DNA from: a virus
Reading direction: 5' to 3' (one strand)
DNA length: 34,969 nt
IMG/VR virus record: IMGVR_UViG_3300031834_000018
Span: 1 to 34,969 of that record
Positions 27,261-34,929 of this stretch are shown here, piece by piece. The notes beneath the pieces were generated by a model. The model did no database searches, was not told the DNA's origin, and saw only the letters and a program-made list of their open reading frames with translations. Numbering within the stretch: the first letter of the stretch is position 1; every line of letters begins with the position of its first letter. A program made the position numbers and the translations under genes.

Positions 27261-28839
27261 TAGGAACGTCCTTCAAATGGACTACCTTTTCTAATTTGCC
27301 ATATTTTTGCATTAACACAGCAAACTGATCTATTACGTGTTGAACCGTTATGCGCTTCATGCATTCATAATCACGTTTACAAATAACTGTAACTCCAGAA
27401 GGGTATGAAACATGTCTACAACCTTGACATGCAACAGATGAAATTACATGCTCAATCATTGCATCTGAACAACTAACATATTGAGGAGAAGTGCATCCAT
27501 ATAGAACTAAACAGGGGGTGTCAACAGCCTGAGATACATGAGCGGTTAATCCTTCAGCTCCTATGAATCCTGCAGCACGACAAATCACAGCAGACGTTTG
27601 CGATATGCTTAATTTATTGATAAGATCTATTTGTGCAATCCCTTTCAGATTGCGTGTTTTAGAAATGCCTACAGACACAACTGTGATGTTGTGTTTCCTT
27701 AATTCTTCAGTAACTCCAGCCCAATTCTCAATAGTCCACTGTTTTCCTTGCCATGTATCACTAACATCAACTACTATATAAGAGTTAAATTTGGGGGGAA
27801 GATACCTCTCAATAAATTTGAAGTCGTCTTTCAACAAAGTAACCTTTGCTCTCTTCCTTAATACTTTTACTTTTGCTACACGAGCATACACATCAATAAT
27901 ATGCTCATTAAATCTCCTCTCATAAGAACTGTCCAGATTAATGAACTCATCACATTGAAATGGAAGATCAGGAGGGATTAGATAATCAATCTGAGAATTT
28001 CTTGCTATAGTCTCAGGACATTGTGTAGAAAAACAAATTACTGATTCAGGCTCTCTTTTCTTAATTGCTTCAATAATTGGAGTAGTTAAGAGAACATCTC
28101 CATGAGATCCTTTGCGTTGTATAATATACGTTTTACCAAACCTTTTACGGAGAAGATAACTTGTCCATCGACGTCGAAAGATCTGCTCATTAACAAAATG
28201 GATTCCTGGTATATCAAGTGTTTCAGCTACAGCAGAAGAAGTCTTTGCACGATAGTGAACCCAATCAAGAGGTACAGTCTTTAACTTGAAGCCTGCCTTC
28301 CTTATTCGAATTCCTAAGTCTGAGTCTTCATAATATCCTAGTCTATAAGCCTCGTCGAATGGACCAAACTTACGCGCTAGCTTAGTTCGCATCATTAAAC
28401 ATGACCCTTCACAGTAATCAGGATCATTTACTTTCTCGGGGTTGAATACTCCTTGTGCATCTGGTGTTAACGAATTACAAACTCCATTTGATGGCCCTAC
28501 TAATGCAACATTAGATTCATCGAACAGAGGATACAGTTTTTCAGCCCAGAATTCAAAAAATTCAATGTCGTTATTTAAAACAGCAAAAAACTGGCCTTGA
28601 GCACGACGTGAAGCTATATTGTGTGCTTTACCAAATCCTACATTCAACTTGTGTCTAATGAGAACCGCATTCTCGTGAGCCTGAACAAACTCACTTAGAA
28701 ATTGAGCTGTCTCATCGCCTGATCCATTATCTGTTATAATCAATTCAAAGTCTATAGTAAATGCATACAACGACTCAAAAAAAGTTTGAGTGATCTCCTT
28801 CTGATTCATTACTGCAACAGAAACAGAAAGTTTAGGCAC
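27253..28839 (-). CDS. Two-domain glycosyltransferase: GT2 fused to GT9-like
   Basis: A 528-residue protein. Residues 1-230 are a GT-A family 2 transferase: VSVAVMNQKEITQTF, IITDNGSGDET, the metal-binding NNDIEF, CEGSCLMMRT and YYEDSDLGIRIRKAGF. Residues 236-515 resemble GT9 (ADP-heptose transferase-like, GT-B): IIQRKGSHGDVLLTTPIIEA, the acceptor-site region WQGKQW, and GAEGLTAHVSQAVDTPCLVL. The family-typical cysteines follow (CQGC, then C and YEC). A bifunctional enzyme could add two sugars in succession. The start ATG overlaps the methyltransferase stop by eight bases. Lower G+C than the capsid genes and cellular-type architecture suggest acquisition; acceptor and sugars cannot be read from sequence. 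Confidence 0.85.
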   Translation of the reverse strand: MPKLSVSVAVMNQKEITQTFFESLYAFTIDFELIITDNGSGDETAQFLSEFVQAHENAVLIRHKLNVGFGKAHNIASRRAQGQFFAVLNNDIEFFEFWAEKLYPLFDESNVALVGPSNGVCNSLTPDAQGVFNPEKVNDPDYCEGSCLMMRTKLARKFGPFDEAYRLGYYEDSDLGIRIRKAGFKLKTVPLDWVHYRAKTSSAVAETLDIPGIHFVNEQIFRRRWTSYLLRKRFGKTYIIQRKGSHGDVLLTTPIIEAIKKREPESVICFSTQCPETIARNSQIDYLIPPDLPFQCDEFINLDSSYERRFNEHIIDVYARVAKVKVLRKRAKVTLLKDDFKFIERYLPPKFNSYIVVDVSDTWQGKQWTIENWAGVTEELRKHNITVVSVGISKTRNLKGIAQIDLINKLSISQTSAVICRAAGFIGAEGLTAHVSQAVDTPCLVLYGCTSPQYVSCSDAMIEHVISSVACQGCRHVSYPSGVTVICKRDYECMKRITVQHVIDQFAVLMQKYGKLEKVVHLKDVPNA

Positions 28840-29287
28840 CCTTCACTCCACATAAGAACACACCACTTTCACCGGTTTCATCAATACAAACAATATTCGC
28901 TAAACCTTTACATAGTAATTCAAAAGATTCTTTTGTAAAGCGCCAATAATCATGAGGATATTCATGCTTCTCAAAATGAATTCCTCTAGCAGTTAAAACG
29001 AAAGAACCACCTATCTTTAACACTCTTATCATTTCAGGAATGCTTTCCCAGAAACAATCATCGTGCTCCAGCATTTCTAGGCATGTCACATTATCGAATA
29101 AATTACTAACGAAAGGAAGATGATTTGCCTTCGCAACTATATCAACATTTTTCCCAAGGCGCATGTCAAGACCAATATAGTTTATAAAAAAATCACGAAC
29201 ACTTCCATTGACATCCATACTTCCAACATCAAGTGTTCGGCCTTGTAAATTTAGTTTTTGTACAAATTCTAAGACTTGAGGAGTCAT
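28832..29287 (-). CDS. Class I SAM-dependent methyltransferase
   Basis: A 151-residue enzyme when started at ATG 29287, chosen because this ATG overlaps the stop of a small upstream ORF as ATGA. An in-frame GTG at 29371 gives 28 more residues but has no ribosome site and covers that small ORF. Motif I is TLDVGSMDVNGS, followed by YIGLDMR (acidic loop), HLPFVSNLFDNVTCLEMLEH, and the hydrophobic strand after IRVLKIGGSFVLTA. This is the Methyltransf_11 type. The closing HEYPHDYWRFTKESFELL is typical of methyltransferases in sugar-modification loci. It overlaps the GT2-GT9 gene, so it probably acts in the same pathway. Confidence 0.82.
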   Translation of the reverse strand: MTPQVLEFVQKLNLQGRTLDVGSMDVNGSVRDFFINYIGLDMRLGKNVDIVAKANHLPFVSNLFDNVTCLEMLEHDDCFWESIPEMIRVLKIGGSFVLTARGIHFEKHEYPHDYWRFTKESFELLCKGLANIVCIDETGESGVFLCGVKGA

Positions 29288-29433
29288 CTTTGACCTGGAA
29301 GGCGGCCGATAATCATTTCTTGTTTTCCTGTCTTGGAGTCTTCGACAAGAAATCTTGTCTTGCCACAACACGATCTTACAATCTTACGTATTATAACCTG
29401 GCGACTCTGATGCCAAATTTTTTTGCCTATCAT
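29284..29433 (-). CDS. Small basic protein, 49 residues, coupled on both sides
   Basis: A short ORF with ATG at 29433 overlapping the upstream gene's stop (ATGA) and its own TGA overlapping the methyltransferase ATG (ATGA). The product begins MIGKKIWHQSRQVIIRK, contains RSCCGKTRF, and ends IIGRLPGQR. It is strongly basic, with an adjacent Cys pair. The double overlap argues that it is a real gene, or at least the translational link between the two genes. I recognise no family. It could bind nucleic acid or be a small partner of the methyltransferase; both are guesses. Confidence 0.6.
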   Translation of the reverse strand: MIGKKIWHQSRQVIIRKIVRSCCGKTRFLVEDSKTGKQEMIIGRLPGQR

Positions 29434-29984
29434 AGAATTATACATTGATTCATCCAAATAAGTAATAAACTTTGATTAGGTGATTTCATTCCTATTCCTT
29501 TAATAGGTATTACTTCCTGTGAAGGTGCAAACGGAATGGATAACTCCTCAGCAAATCTTGCCTTTGGAATTTCAGCTCCTATTGCCTTGCCTGTAACATT
29601 AGGTGTAAACTTTATCCAGCAGGTAGGTACATTCTTAAACACAATACATTGTGTATAATTACTAGTCTCAACTTCTTCTGTCAAACCCCCCAAATCAAAA
29701 AGATGACTTCTAGTAGTGCGGGGAACTCCTGTAGGTGCATCAGTATAAGAATAACTAAAAGGGAACAATGCCTTCAGAACATCTATTGACCATTCTGTAG
29801 CGTTCAATTCAAATGTTAAAGTAGCTGATTCATATGCAGATTCAACTACTACACCATCATTGACACGATCACGATACTGAAAATTGAGAGTAATATTAGC
29901 TTCTGATGACGCGAAAGCTTCAGAGAAGGTGGCACCATCATCAATCGAAATCTCTACTTTAGCAGGCCCAATTTGAAGTATCAA
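29430..29984 (-). CDS. Tail-tube-like structural protein (second tube paralogue)
   Basis: A 184-residue protein that parallels the core of the major tail protein. Both have IGPxxV near the start, then an Ala-Asn-rich segment leading to a Thr-Leu strand. Next comes ESATLTFELNATEWSIDVLKAL here against ETATLKFESIEWNLANLAKAL there, and finally a strand ending SIPFAPSQ against MEFSGMVPFD. It lacks the two inserted beta repeats. The start is TTG at 29984, overlapping the previous stop (TTGA) with GGAG upstream. Its location among portal and glycosylation genes is unusual for a tube subunit. It may be a distal-tail or neck tube-fold protein. Homology is judged by eye. Confidence 0.5.
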   Translation of the reverse strand: MILQIGPAKVEISIDDGATFSEAFASSEANITLNFQYRDRVNDGVVVESAYESATLTFELNATEWSIDVLKALFPFSYSYTDAPTGVPRTTRSHLFDLGGLTEEVETSNYTQCIVFKNVPTCWIKFTPNVTGKAIGAEIPKARFAEELSIPFAPSQEVIPIKGIGMKSPNQSLLLIWMNQCIIL

Positions 29985-31003
29985 ACGGCTAACTCCAACA
30001 CTAAATCATACAGAGGAATATTATGTGATAAAGGCCCTAAACCTATATCAGCCGAAAAATGTAAATTATGCCCCTCTGGGTGTTCTAGAGTCAGAGTAGA
30101 TACTACATGTTGATAAAACCAATCAGGAAGGCCACTACGAATCAAAATATCTGCATCTACTAATGAAATCCTGCTTTCAACAACACCTCCAACCAGATAA
30201 ACAAATGGTCGGCTAATCCAATATAAAGGAGGAAAAGCTGAATCAGTATAAGACAATATCAATGAATCAACTACTCTATGATTAACCAAATCAAGATCAA
30301 AAACACTATCAGGATCTTCTGGCAGATCGGGCAACTCAGAACCTGTTGTTCTCCGAAGCAACTTGACTAAAATCGCAACACGCAAAGAGCCCATAATTCC
30401 TTTTACAATATAAATAGATCCTTTCTTAAAAGTAACCGCACCTGAAACAAGAGTAATCTTATCAGGAAAACCTTGAAGGACCTTCTCTAGAGAAATAAAC
30501 TCAGGATCCTCATCTACCATCATAGAAAAGCTTTTAAACTGAGATACCCAATCAGCATCCAATTCATCCCAAATAGGATGATGGCCCATTTTATTAGTAA
30601 CAATGTCATGAGTATTAATCAACTGTTCCTCAGGTTTCGTCAAACCCATCCTCATTTTAACCGCAATCCAAATGTCATGCAATGAAGCATGCCACCCCAC
30701 ATTTGTATTAGGAATACTCTGGCCCAATATTGCTTCAGCATTAGAGTAATCAGAATACATTGAACTTTCAATTTTAGGATATGCTAAATCAATTCTATCA
30801 ATACCCTCACCAGGAGAATGATGCAGCCCCCTTCTAATGAATTCCAAGTATACTTTTTGATGGGCTCTTAACAAATCCTGACGAGCATTAACATCCTCTT
30901 TTGGCGCATTCATAAACCATTGATGTAAACGGAGGTGCCCTTCCAGAAGTTCTTTATCACTAACCTTACCTAAGGCTGCATTCAAAAGATCATCTAAAGT
31001 CAT
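29981..31003 (-). CDS. Unknown protein with nucleotidyltransferase-like signature and His-rich repeat
   Basis: A 340-residue protein. The N-terminal half contains two similar helical segments: LHQWF (His27), RAHQKVY (His48), RGLHH (61-62); and LHDIW (His109), NTHDIV (His132), KMGHH (141-142). Residues 267-290 read FVYLVGGVVESRISLVDADILI, a GG-x6-S-xx-DxD pattern like minimal nucleotidyltransferases; D319 in HFSADIG could be a third acidic residue. Preceding strands (VTFKKGSIYIVKGI) are compatible. It follows the portal gene with AGGAG at 31020-31016 and couples to the next gene. Enzyme activity is inferred from the motif alone; a structural role as a portal-adjacent head protein remains possible. 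Confidence 0.5.
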   Translation of the reverse strand: MTLDDLLNAALGKVSDKELLEGHLRLHQWFMNAPKEDVNARQDLLRAHQKVYLEFIRRGLHHSPGEGIDRIDLAYPKIESSMYSDYSNAEAILGQSIPNTNVGWHASLHDIWIAVKMRMGLTKPEEQLINTHDIVTNKMGHHPIWDELDADWVSQFKSFSMMVDEDPEFISLEKVLQGFPDKITLVSGAVTFKKGSIYIVKGIMGSLRVAILVKLLRRTTGSELPDLPEDPDSVFDLDLVNHRVVDSLILSYTDSAFPPLYWISRPFVYLVGGVVESRISLVDADILIRSGLPDWFYQHVVSTLTLEHPEGHNLHFSADIGLGPLSHNIPLYDLVLELAV

Positions 31004-31010
31004 CTTTATA

Positions 31011-32339
31011 TTAATCTCCTATATCACCAGGGTCCTGCTGAGTCCCTTCAGCAGCGCTGCCTGCGTCTGCTCCTGTACTAGAATCTCCTCCCTCACTAGC
31101 AGCAGCCCTTTTTCTTCTCTCCGCATCTACTTCACTCTTATATTTGTCACCTATTTTATCATCTGGAGTTAAACCTAACAAATTTCGAGCTTCATCCAAA
31201 GTCATAAGATCTAGCGTATATAATCTAGCCACCACTCGAGAATTCGCACTAAGCTTCACAATATTTATGGGTGCAACCGAAGTGTCAAAGACGGCTTCAC
31301 GATCACGATCAAATCGATTCATTATATCTTTGTCAACAGTCATTGCAATTTTACGTAAACGAGGTGCAATGATCGAATCAAAGAACATCGACTGAGCTAC
31401 TCGAGCGGAGGCATAATTTGCAACTCCCGGAATCCCTAACAACGTAGGAGGAACTCCTGACGACACTGTAATTTCATCGCGAACCTTATCCTCGATGGCA
31501 GAATAATCTAACTCGGACATTATTGTGCCAGCTTTTTCAAAAGACATCCCATCTTCGAGAATTGCAACAGAAAATTTATTCGCAGCGCCTTGATGCCGCT
31601 CCAGCCACCGTTTACGTAAACGTTCATAAGTAGGATCAGAAAGAATACGGTCTGTCTTCAAAACAACACTAGGGGTAGCATCATTATCAAAGAATTTTTC
31701 ACCATATGTTTTCAGTTTGTCTTCTAATCTGGCTTGACGCATCATCACCATTACTGGAGCCCAGCCCCAAAATTCACTCTGAGGATCAACATACTTAAAG
31801 TGTATAATCTCATTGGGCGCAAAGTGAGTATCTTTCCCATTTACCGAATAAACATATTCCTTGACAAGATTGCGTGCATCAGGTATAATCGTCATCGAGG
31901 TAGGATCAAGAGGATAAATCGCGAGAAGTTTATTTCCCTGGACTACCATTTCCCAAAATGCATTCCCTACAATCTCTAAATGTAAAAAAAGACGCTCCAT
32001 CAATTCCATCTGAGTCATAAATGGATTAGGATACTTTAAAACTATTCCTACTTCAGTAGTCTCAGTAGGAGAAATAATACGTTTAGTTGATCGATCACGA
32101 ACACGTAAAGGCACAGCAACACAAGACTGCACAATCATGTTAACAGAAGAAAAGATCCAGGAATTTCTCTTATACAAAGTAAAAAGATTGGGGAATTGAG
32201 CCGGTGAAGGATAATCAGACAAAGTTTCCTTGATGATTTTACTTTGTGGAATCTGTTCAGGAGTACGTCGTGGAAAGAATTTTACTTCAACTAGCTTACC
32301 AAGAGTACTCTGCCAAACCTTCGTAACAGTATTCGACAT
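31011..32339 (-). CDS. Portal protein, HK97 family
   Basis: A 442-residue portal subunit; portals form the twelve-fold ring through which the terminase loads DNA. Family-typical stretches are present: NSWIFSSVNMIVQSCVAVPL near residue 60, LFLHLEIVGNAFWEMV, IYPLDPTSMTII, APNEIIHFKYVDPQ, YSAIEDKVRDEITVSSGVPP and LLGIPGVANYASARVAQSMF, with LMTLDEARNLLGL near the end. The C-terminal tail is a disordered Ser/Gly/Asp/Ala run, common in this family. Length is normal. ATG overlaps the previous stop by one base (TAATG), so it is probably coupled to the small gene between it and the terminase. Confidence 0.93.
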   Translation of the reverse strand: MSNTVTKVWQSTLGKLVEVKFFPRRTPEQIPQSKIIKETLSDYPSPAQFPNLFTLYKRNSWIFSSVNMIVQSCVAVPLRVRDRSTKRIISPTETTEVGIVLKYPNPFMTQMELMERLFLHLEIVGNAFWEMVVQGNKLLAIYPLDPTSMTIIPDARNLVKEYVYSVNGKDTHFAPNEIIHFKYVDPQSEFWGWAPVMVMMRQARLEDKLKTYGEKFFDNDATPSVVLKTDRILSDPTYERLRKRWLERHQGAANKFSVAILEDGMSFEKAGTIMSELDYSAIEDKVRDEITVSSGVPPTLLGIPGVANYASARVAQSMFFDSIIAPRLRKIAMTVDKDIMNRFDRDREAVFDTSVAPINIVKLSANSRVVARLYTLDLMTLDEARNLLGLTPDDKIGDKYKSEVDAERRKRAAASEGGDSSTGADAGSAAEGTQQDPGDIGD

Positions 32340-32647
32340 TACAAGCGCTCCAAATTTATTTCAGGCTTCTGAGGGGTTTGAGCGAAATACATGGAGAGAA
32401 ATTGATCAATCGCTTCCGCCCCTGCGACTTTTATAAGACGGTTACCAGCTTCGATGATAACCATCACAATACCATGCTCCTCTAATAAATTGAACGCTCT
32501 ATGCTTCTTCGCAACCTGTATACAAGTCTTATGTTCCTTCTTGTTTAAACCTAATACGTAAAGAGTAGAATCTACAGGCAAAACTAAGTTTTTCACATCA
32601 CCAAGATGTTTCTCATCAGTAAAGATACACATTGTGACAGACTTCAT
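32339..32647 (-). CDS. Unknown 102-residue protein between terminase and portal
   Basis: A small protein with alternating strands and helices: VTMCIFTDEKHLGDV, STLYVLGLNKKEHKTCIQVAKK, EEHGIVMVIIEAGNRLIKVAG and AIDQFLSMYF. It looks like a compact alpha/beta fold, but no motif is diagnostic. AAGGAG at 32658-32653 overlaps the terminase stop codon and is well placed for ATG at 32647. The end overlaps the portal start as TAATG. Genes in this slot are sometimes packaging helpers, but I have no sequence evidence for that here. Confidence 0.7.
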   Translation of the reverse strand: MKSVTMCIFTDEKHLGDVKNLVLPVDSTLYVLGLNKKEHKTCIQVAKKHRAFNLLEEHGIVMVIIEAGNRLIKVAGAEAIDQFLSMYFAQTPQKPEINLERL

Positions 32648-32657
32648 AAATGACTCC

Positions 32658-34811
32658 TTACATGAATCTTATATTAGGCTCACGATAAGAAGCTCTTAAC
32701 GAGTAAAACTCAGAATCAATAGCGTCTCCTGTAGTCTCTGGAAATATATACATTTCTTCTAATAGAGGTTGACACATTCCCTCCACAAAAAACAAAGATC
32801 CAGAACCAATGAGGTTTAATACATAATCAAATCGGGCTTCTTTAGACTCAAAACTCTTAACGGGTTTAACTGAATATGGAAAATCATCCTCGGCTAAATA
32901 TTCTAAAAAATCCGACTGCTGTGAATGAGCTTCAACCGCAACAAGCAACGGATTATATCTATTATGCATAGTTTTAACCCACTCTTTCTTGTCATTGAGA
33001 GTGGGGTGTTTGATCTTAATGACCTCAAGAGTAATAAACTTACCTGTCTCCATATGCTTTCCAGTAGCACTTATACTGAAGGAAGCTTTTTTCGCATCAG
33101 GTAATGTACCGCTTCCTCTAGAGGCTAAGTCGACACCTAACACAATATCAACCACCTTATCTTTTATTGACATGGGTACTATTGAGTCTCGGAGTTTAGC
33201 TATATACTGTTTATTTTGTTCGGCTAATACAATGCCTGCTGCGCATTGATACTGCAACTGAAAAACATCTTCACCATAATCTGATCTTATTTGAAGTAAA
33301 TCCTCTTCCGGAAATCTCTCAGGCCAAAAAGACCTTGCAATATCCTGTGAAAGTAATTCCTCATCTAGGGCAGGAGTTCTTGAAATTTTCCACCCACCAG
33401 ATGATTGAGCGATCTCATACAATTTTCCATACATATCATCCCAATGATATCGAGTACCAATAACGTGACCACGACCTCTCAACTTGTCTAATGCAGGGAT
33501 AGCCGTTAAACGAAACCAATCCCATGTCTGTGTCCGTAAAGTGGCAGATTTCCTATGTCGTATTGTAACTAAATCGTCGAAGTAAGCCTCCTCAAAGTGA
33601 AAACCCGTAAAATCCGTTCCAACACCTAAAGCCCAAATAGTAGGTTCGGGATATATCGACTTACGAATAAATTCTAATGATTCACCCGACCAACGACGAA
33701 TCTCTCTAGGATTAATTACATCACTAAAACAATACCTAACAACAGGACTACTTTGACATATACGCTGAATTCTTGAAACTTGACCCGCAGCTAACTTACT
33801 CGTTGCTGAAATAATAGCATAACGTTTCTCAGGGTTCTCTAAAGCATCATGAAGGACTCGGCCTACAGTATGAAAGGTCGAATTATGAGTTACAAATCCA
33901 TTTGCAATATAATGTGAATTGGTGACATTACAATCAAAAAATGTAACAGGCCCATCTAGAAGAACTTCCTTTATCTCCTCAATACATGCAAAGCAGCAAA
34001 AATCCGAATTAACTTGAACAGGTGAAGGTGCAAAATCTGTCTGTTCATCCACCAAGAAGGCAATCTTATCCCGATCAAGCTTTGATCGATTTCTTAGACA
34101 AGACCCCTTCATAAGGGTTAACGCGGAAGTTGAATCTGGTTTAATAAGACCATGATAAAATTTCATTACTTGTAATTTATTATAAAGAAATGAATGAGCT
34201 TCTTTTAATTCATCATGCTTATAATGATCGTCGATAACAGCAAGAAGCCTAGAAAAAGATTTGGTATTCATCTTTAGAACGTTCTCATCTAGAATCTTCT
34301 TCGACGAAAATGTGTTCGCAAGAATAAGCTTCAACTTTTCTTTTGATTTAACAGATAATAAAGGATTGAATATAGGGGGTCGAGCGAGGAATACAAGATG
34401 AGATGTTTTACTTAACTTTTGCGTCTCAACAACGTCAAAGGAATCCTGAACCACATCATAACAAAAAACTTTATGTTCAGGGGAAAGATAGACCCAAAAG
34501 TCAAAAGGAGGCCCAACCTTTACACGAAAAACTCTTTTGACATCTCGTTCACCTCTAACCTGAACACGTGAAGATAAGCTCTTAAAGACTGAAGAAATCT
34601 CTTGATTACGTTTCAAAGAAAAAAGATAGGAGACAGAATCATCAGAAGGGATAAGAGTTAACGGGTGAGCACACTTTAAAGAATCACGAGGACCTAAAAG
34701 GAGGGTTCTTGAATTTTGAGCTCCAAAGCGAAACCAATCACGGTGAAATTCCTGATAGAAATCACAGTTGAGGACAACACGAAAATAAAAATCCTCATCA
34801 TTGAGAGTCAA
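32658..34811 (-). CDS. terL: Terminase large subunit interrupted by an intein
   Basis: A 717-residue precursor: an ATPase-nuclease motor that pumps DNA into the prohead. The Walker A loop GPRDSLK (40-46) is interrupted by a 264-residue intein and resumes with ST (311-312), giving GPRDSLKST after splicing. Walker B-like FEEAYFDDL is at 406-414. The RNase H-like nuclease has Asp561 (LGVDLASRG), Glu627 (VAVEAHS) and Asp696/Asp699 (GDAIDSE). The first start codon in frame is TTG at 34811 with no clear ribosome site. The frame stays open upstream for 38 more codons of convincing protein (for example PYLFGRTEYDLRDPEIRDEV), so the true N-terminus is probably further upstream. The small terminase gene is not in the window. 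Confidence 0.92.
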   Translation of the reverse strand: MTLNDEDFYFRVVLNCDFYQEFHRDWFRFGAQNSRTLLLGPRDSLKCAHPLTLIPSDDSVSYLFSLKRNQEISSVFKSLSSRVQVRGERDVKRVFRVKVGPPFDFWVYLSPEHKVFCYDVVQDSFDVVETQKLSKTSHLVFLARPPIFNPLLSVKSKEKLKLILANTFSSKKILDENVLKMNTKSFSRLLAVIDDHYKHDELKEAHSFLYNKLQVMKFYHGLIKPDSTSALTLMKGSCLRNRSKLDRDKIAFLVDEQTDFAPSPVQVNSDFCCFACIEEIKEVLLDGPVTFFDCNVTNSHYIANGFVTHNSTFHTVGRVLHDALENPEKRYAIISATSKLAAGQVSRIQRICQSSPVVRYCFSDVINPREIRRWSGESLEFIRKSIYPEPTIWALGVGTDFTGFHFEEAYFDDLVTIRHRKSATLRTQTWDWFRLTAIPALDKLRGRGHVIGTRYHWDDMYGKLYEIAQSSGGWKISRTPALDEELLSQDIARSFWPERFPEEDLLQIRSDYGEDVFQLQYQCAAGIVLAEQNKQYIAKLRDSIVPMSIKDKVVDIVLGVDLASRGSGTLPDAKKASFSISATGKHMETGKFITLEVIKIKHPTLNDKKEWVKTMHNRYNPLLVAVEAHSQQSDFLEYLAEDDFPYSVKPVKSFESKEARFDYVLNLIGSGSLFFVEGMCQPLLEEMYIFPETTGDAIDSEFYSLRASYREPNIRFM
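33882..34673 (-). other. Intein within terminase Walker A motif
   Basis: Residues Cys47 to Asn310 of the precursor, flanked by Lys46 and Ser311. The N-terminal splicing nucleophile is Cys47. A block-B-like SPEH has His113. The C-terminal blocks read FFDCNVTNSHYIANGFVTHN, with the penultimate His309 and terminal Asn310, followed by Ser311 as the +1 nucleophile. At 264 residues it exceeds a minimal splicing domain. The middle is helical and resembles a decayed DNA-endonuclease insert (SFLYNKLQVMKFYHGLI), but I see no intact LAGLIDADG or HNH motif. Splicing must occur for the terminase to bind ATP. Splicing residues look intact. Confidence 0.9.
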
Positions 34812-34929
34812 CCTTCGAACTTCATCACGAATCTCAGGATCTCGAAGATCGTATTCCGTTCTACCGAACAGATAAGGTGATATAGACTCAAGACTTGGGA
34901 ATGAGAAACGAATGTTGTGCCCCTTTCAT
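34812..34929 (-). other. Probable missing N-terminus of terminase with one-base frame break
   Basis: Upstream of 34811 the terminase frame is open back to a TGA at 34928-34926. It encodes a plausible N-terminus that includes FPSLESISPYLFGRTEYD. An ATG at 34929-34927 is one base out of frame, separated from it by AAAGGGG. Removing one G would join ATG-AAA-GGG to the terminase frame. The same TGA overlaps this ATG as ATGA, like other gene junctions here. It could be a sequencing indel, a real mutation, a +1 slip or an unusual start. Confidence 0.5.

Noticed and set aside
28832-29371. Longer methyltransferase starting at GTG 29371
   Set aside because: There is no ribosome site, and the extra 28 residues occupy the region of the doubly coupled 49-residue ORF. 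ATG 29287 fits the ATGA junction.
33882-34673. Active LAGLIDADG homing endonuclease in the intein
   Set aside because: The insert length would allow a small remnant, but no LAGLIDADG-like dodecapeptide or HNH motif is visible.
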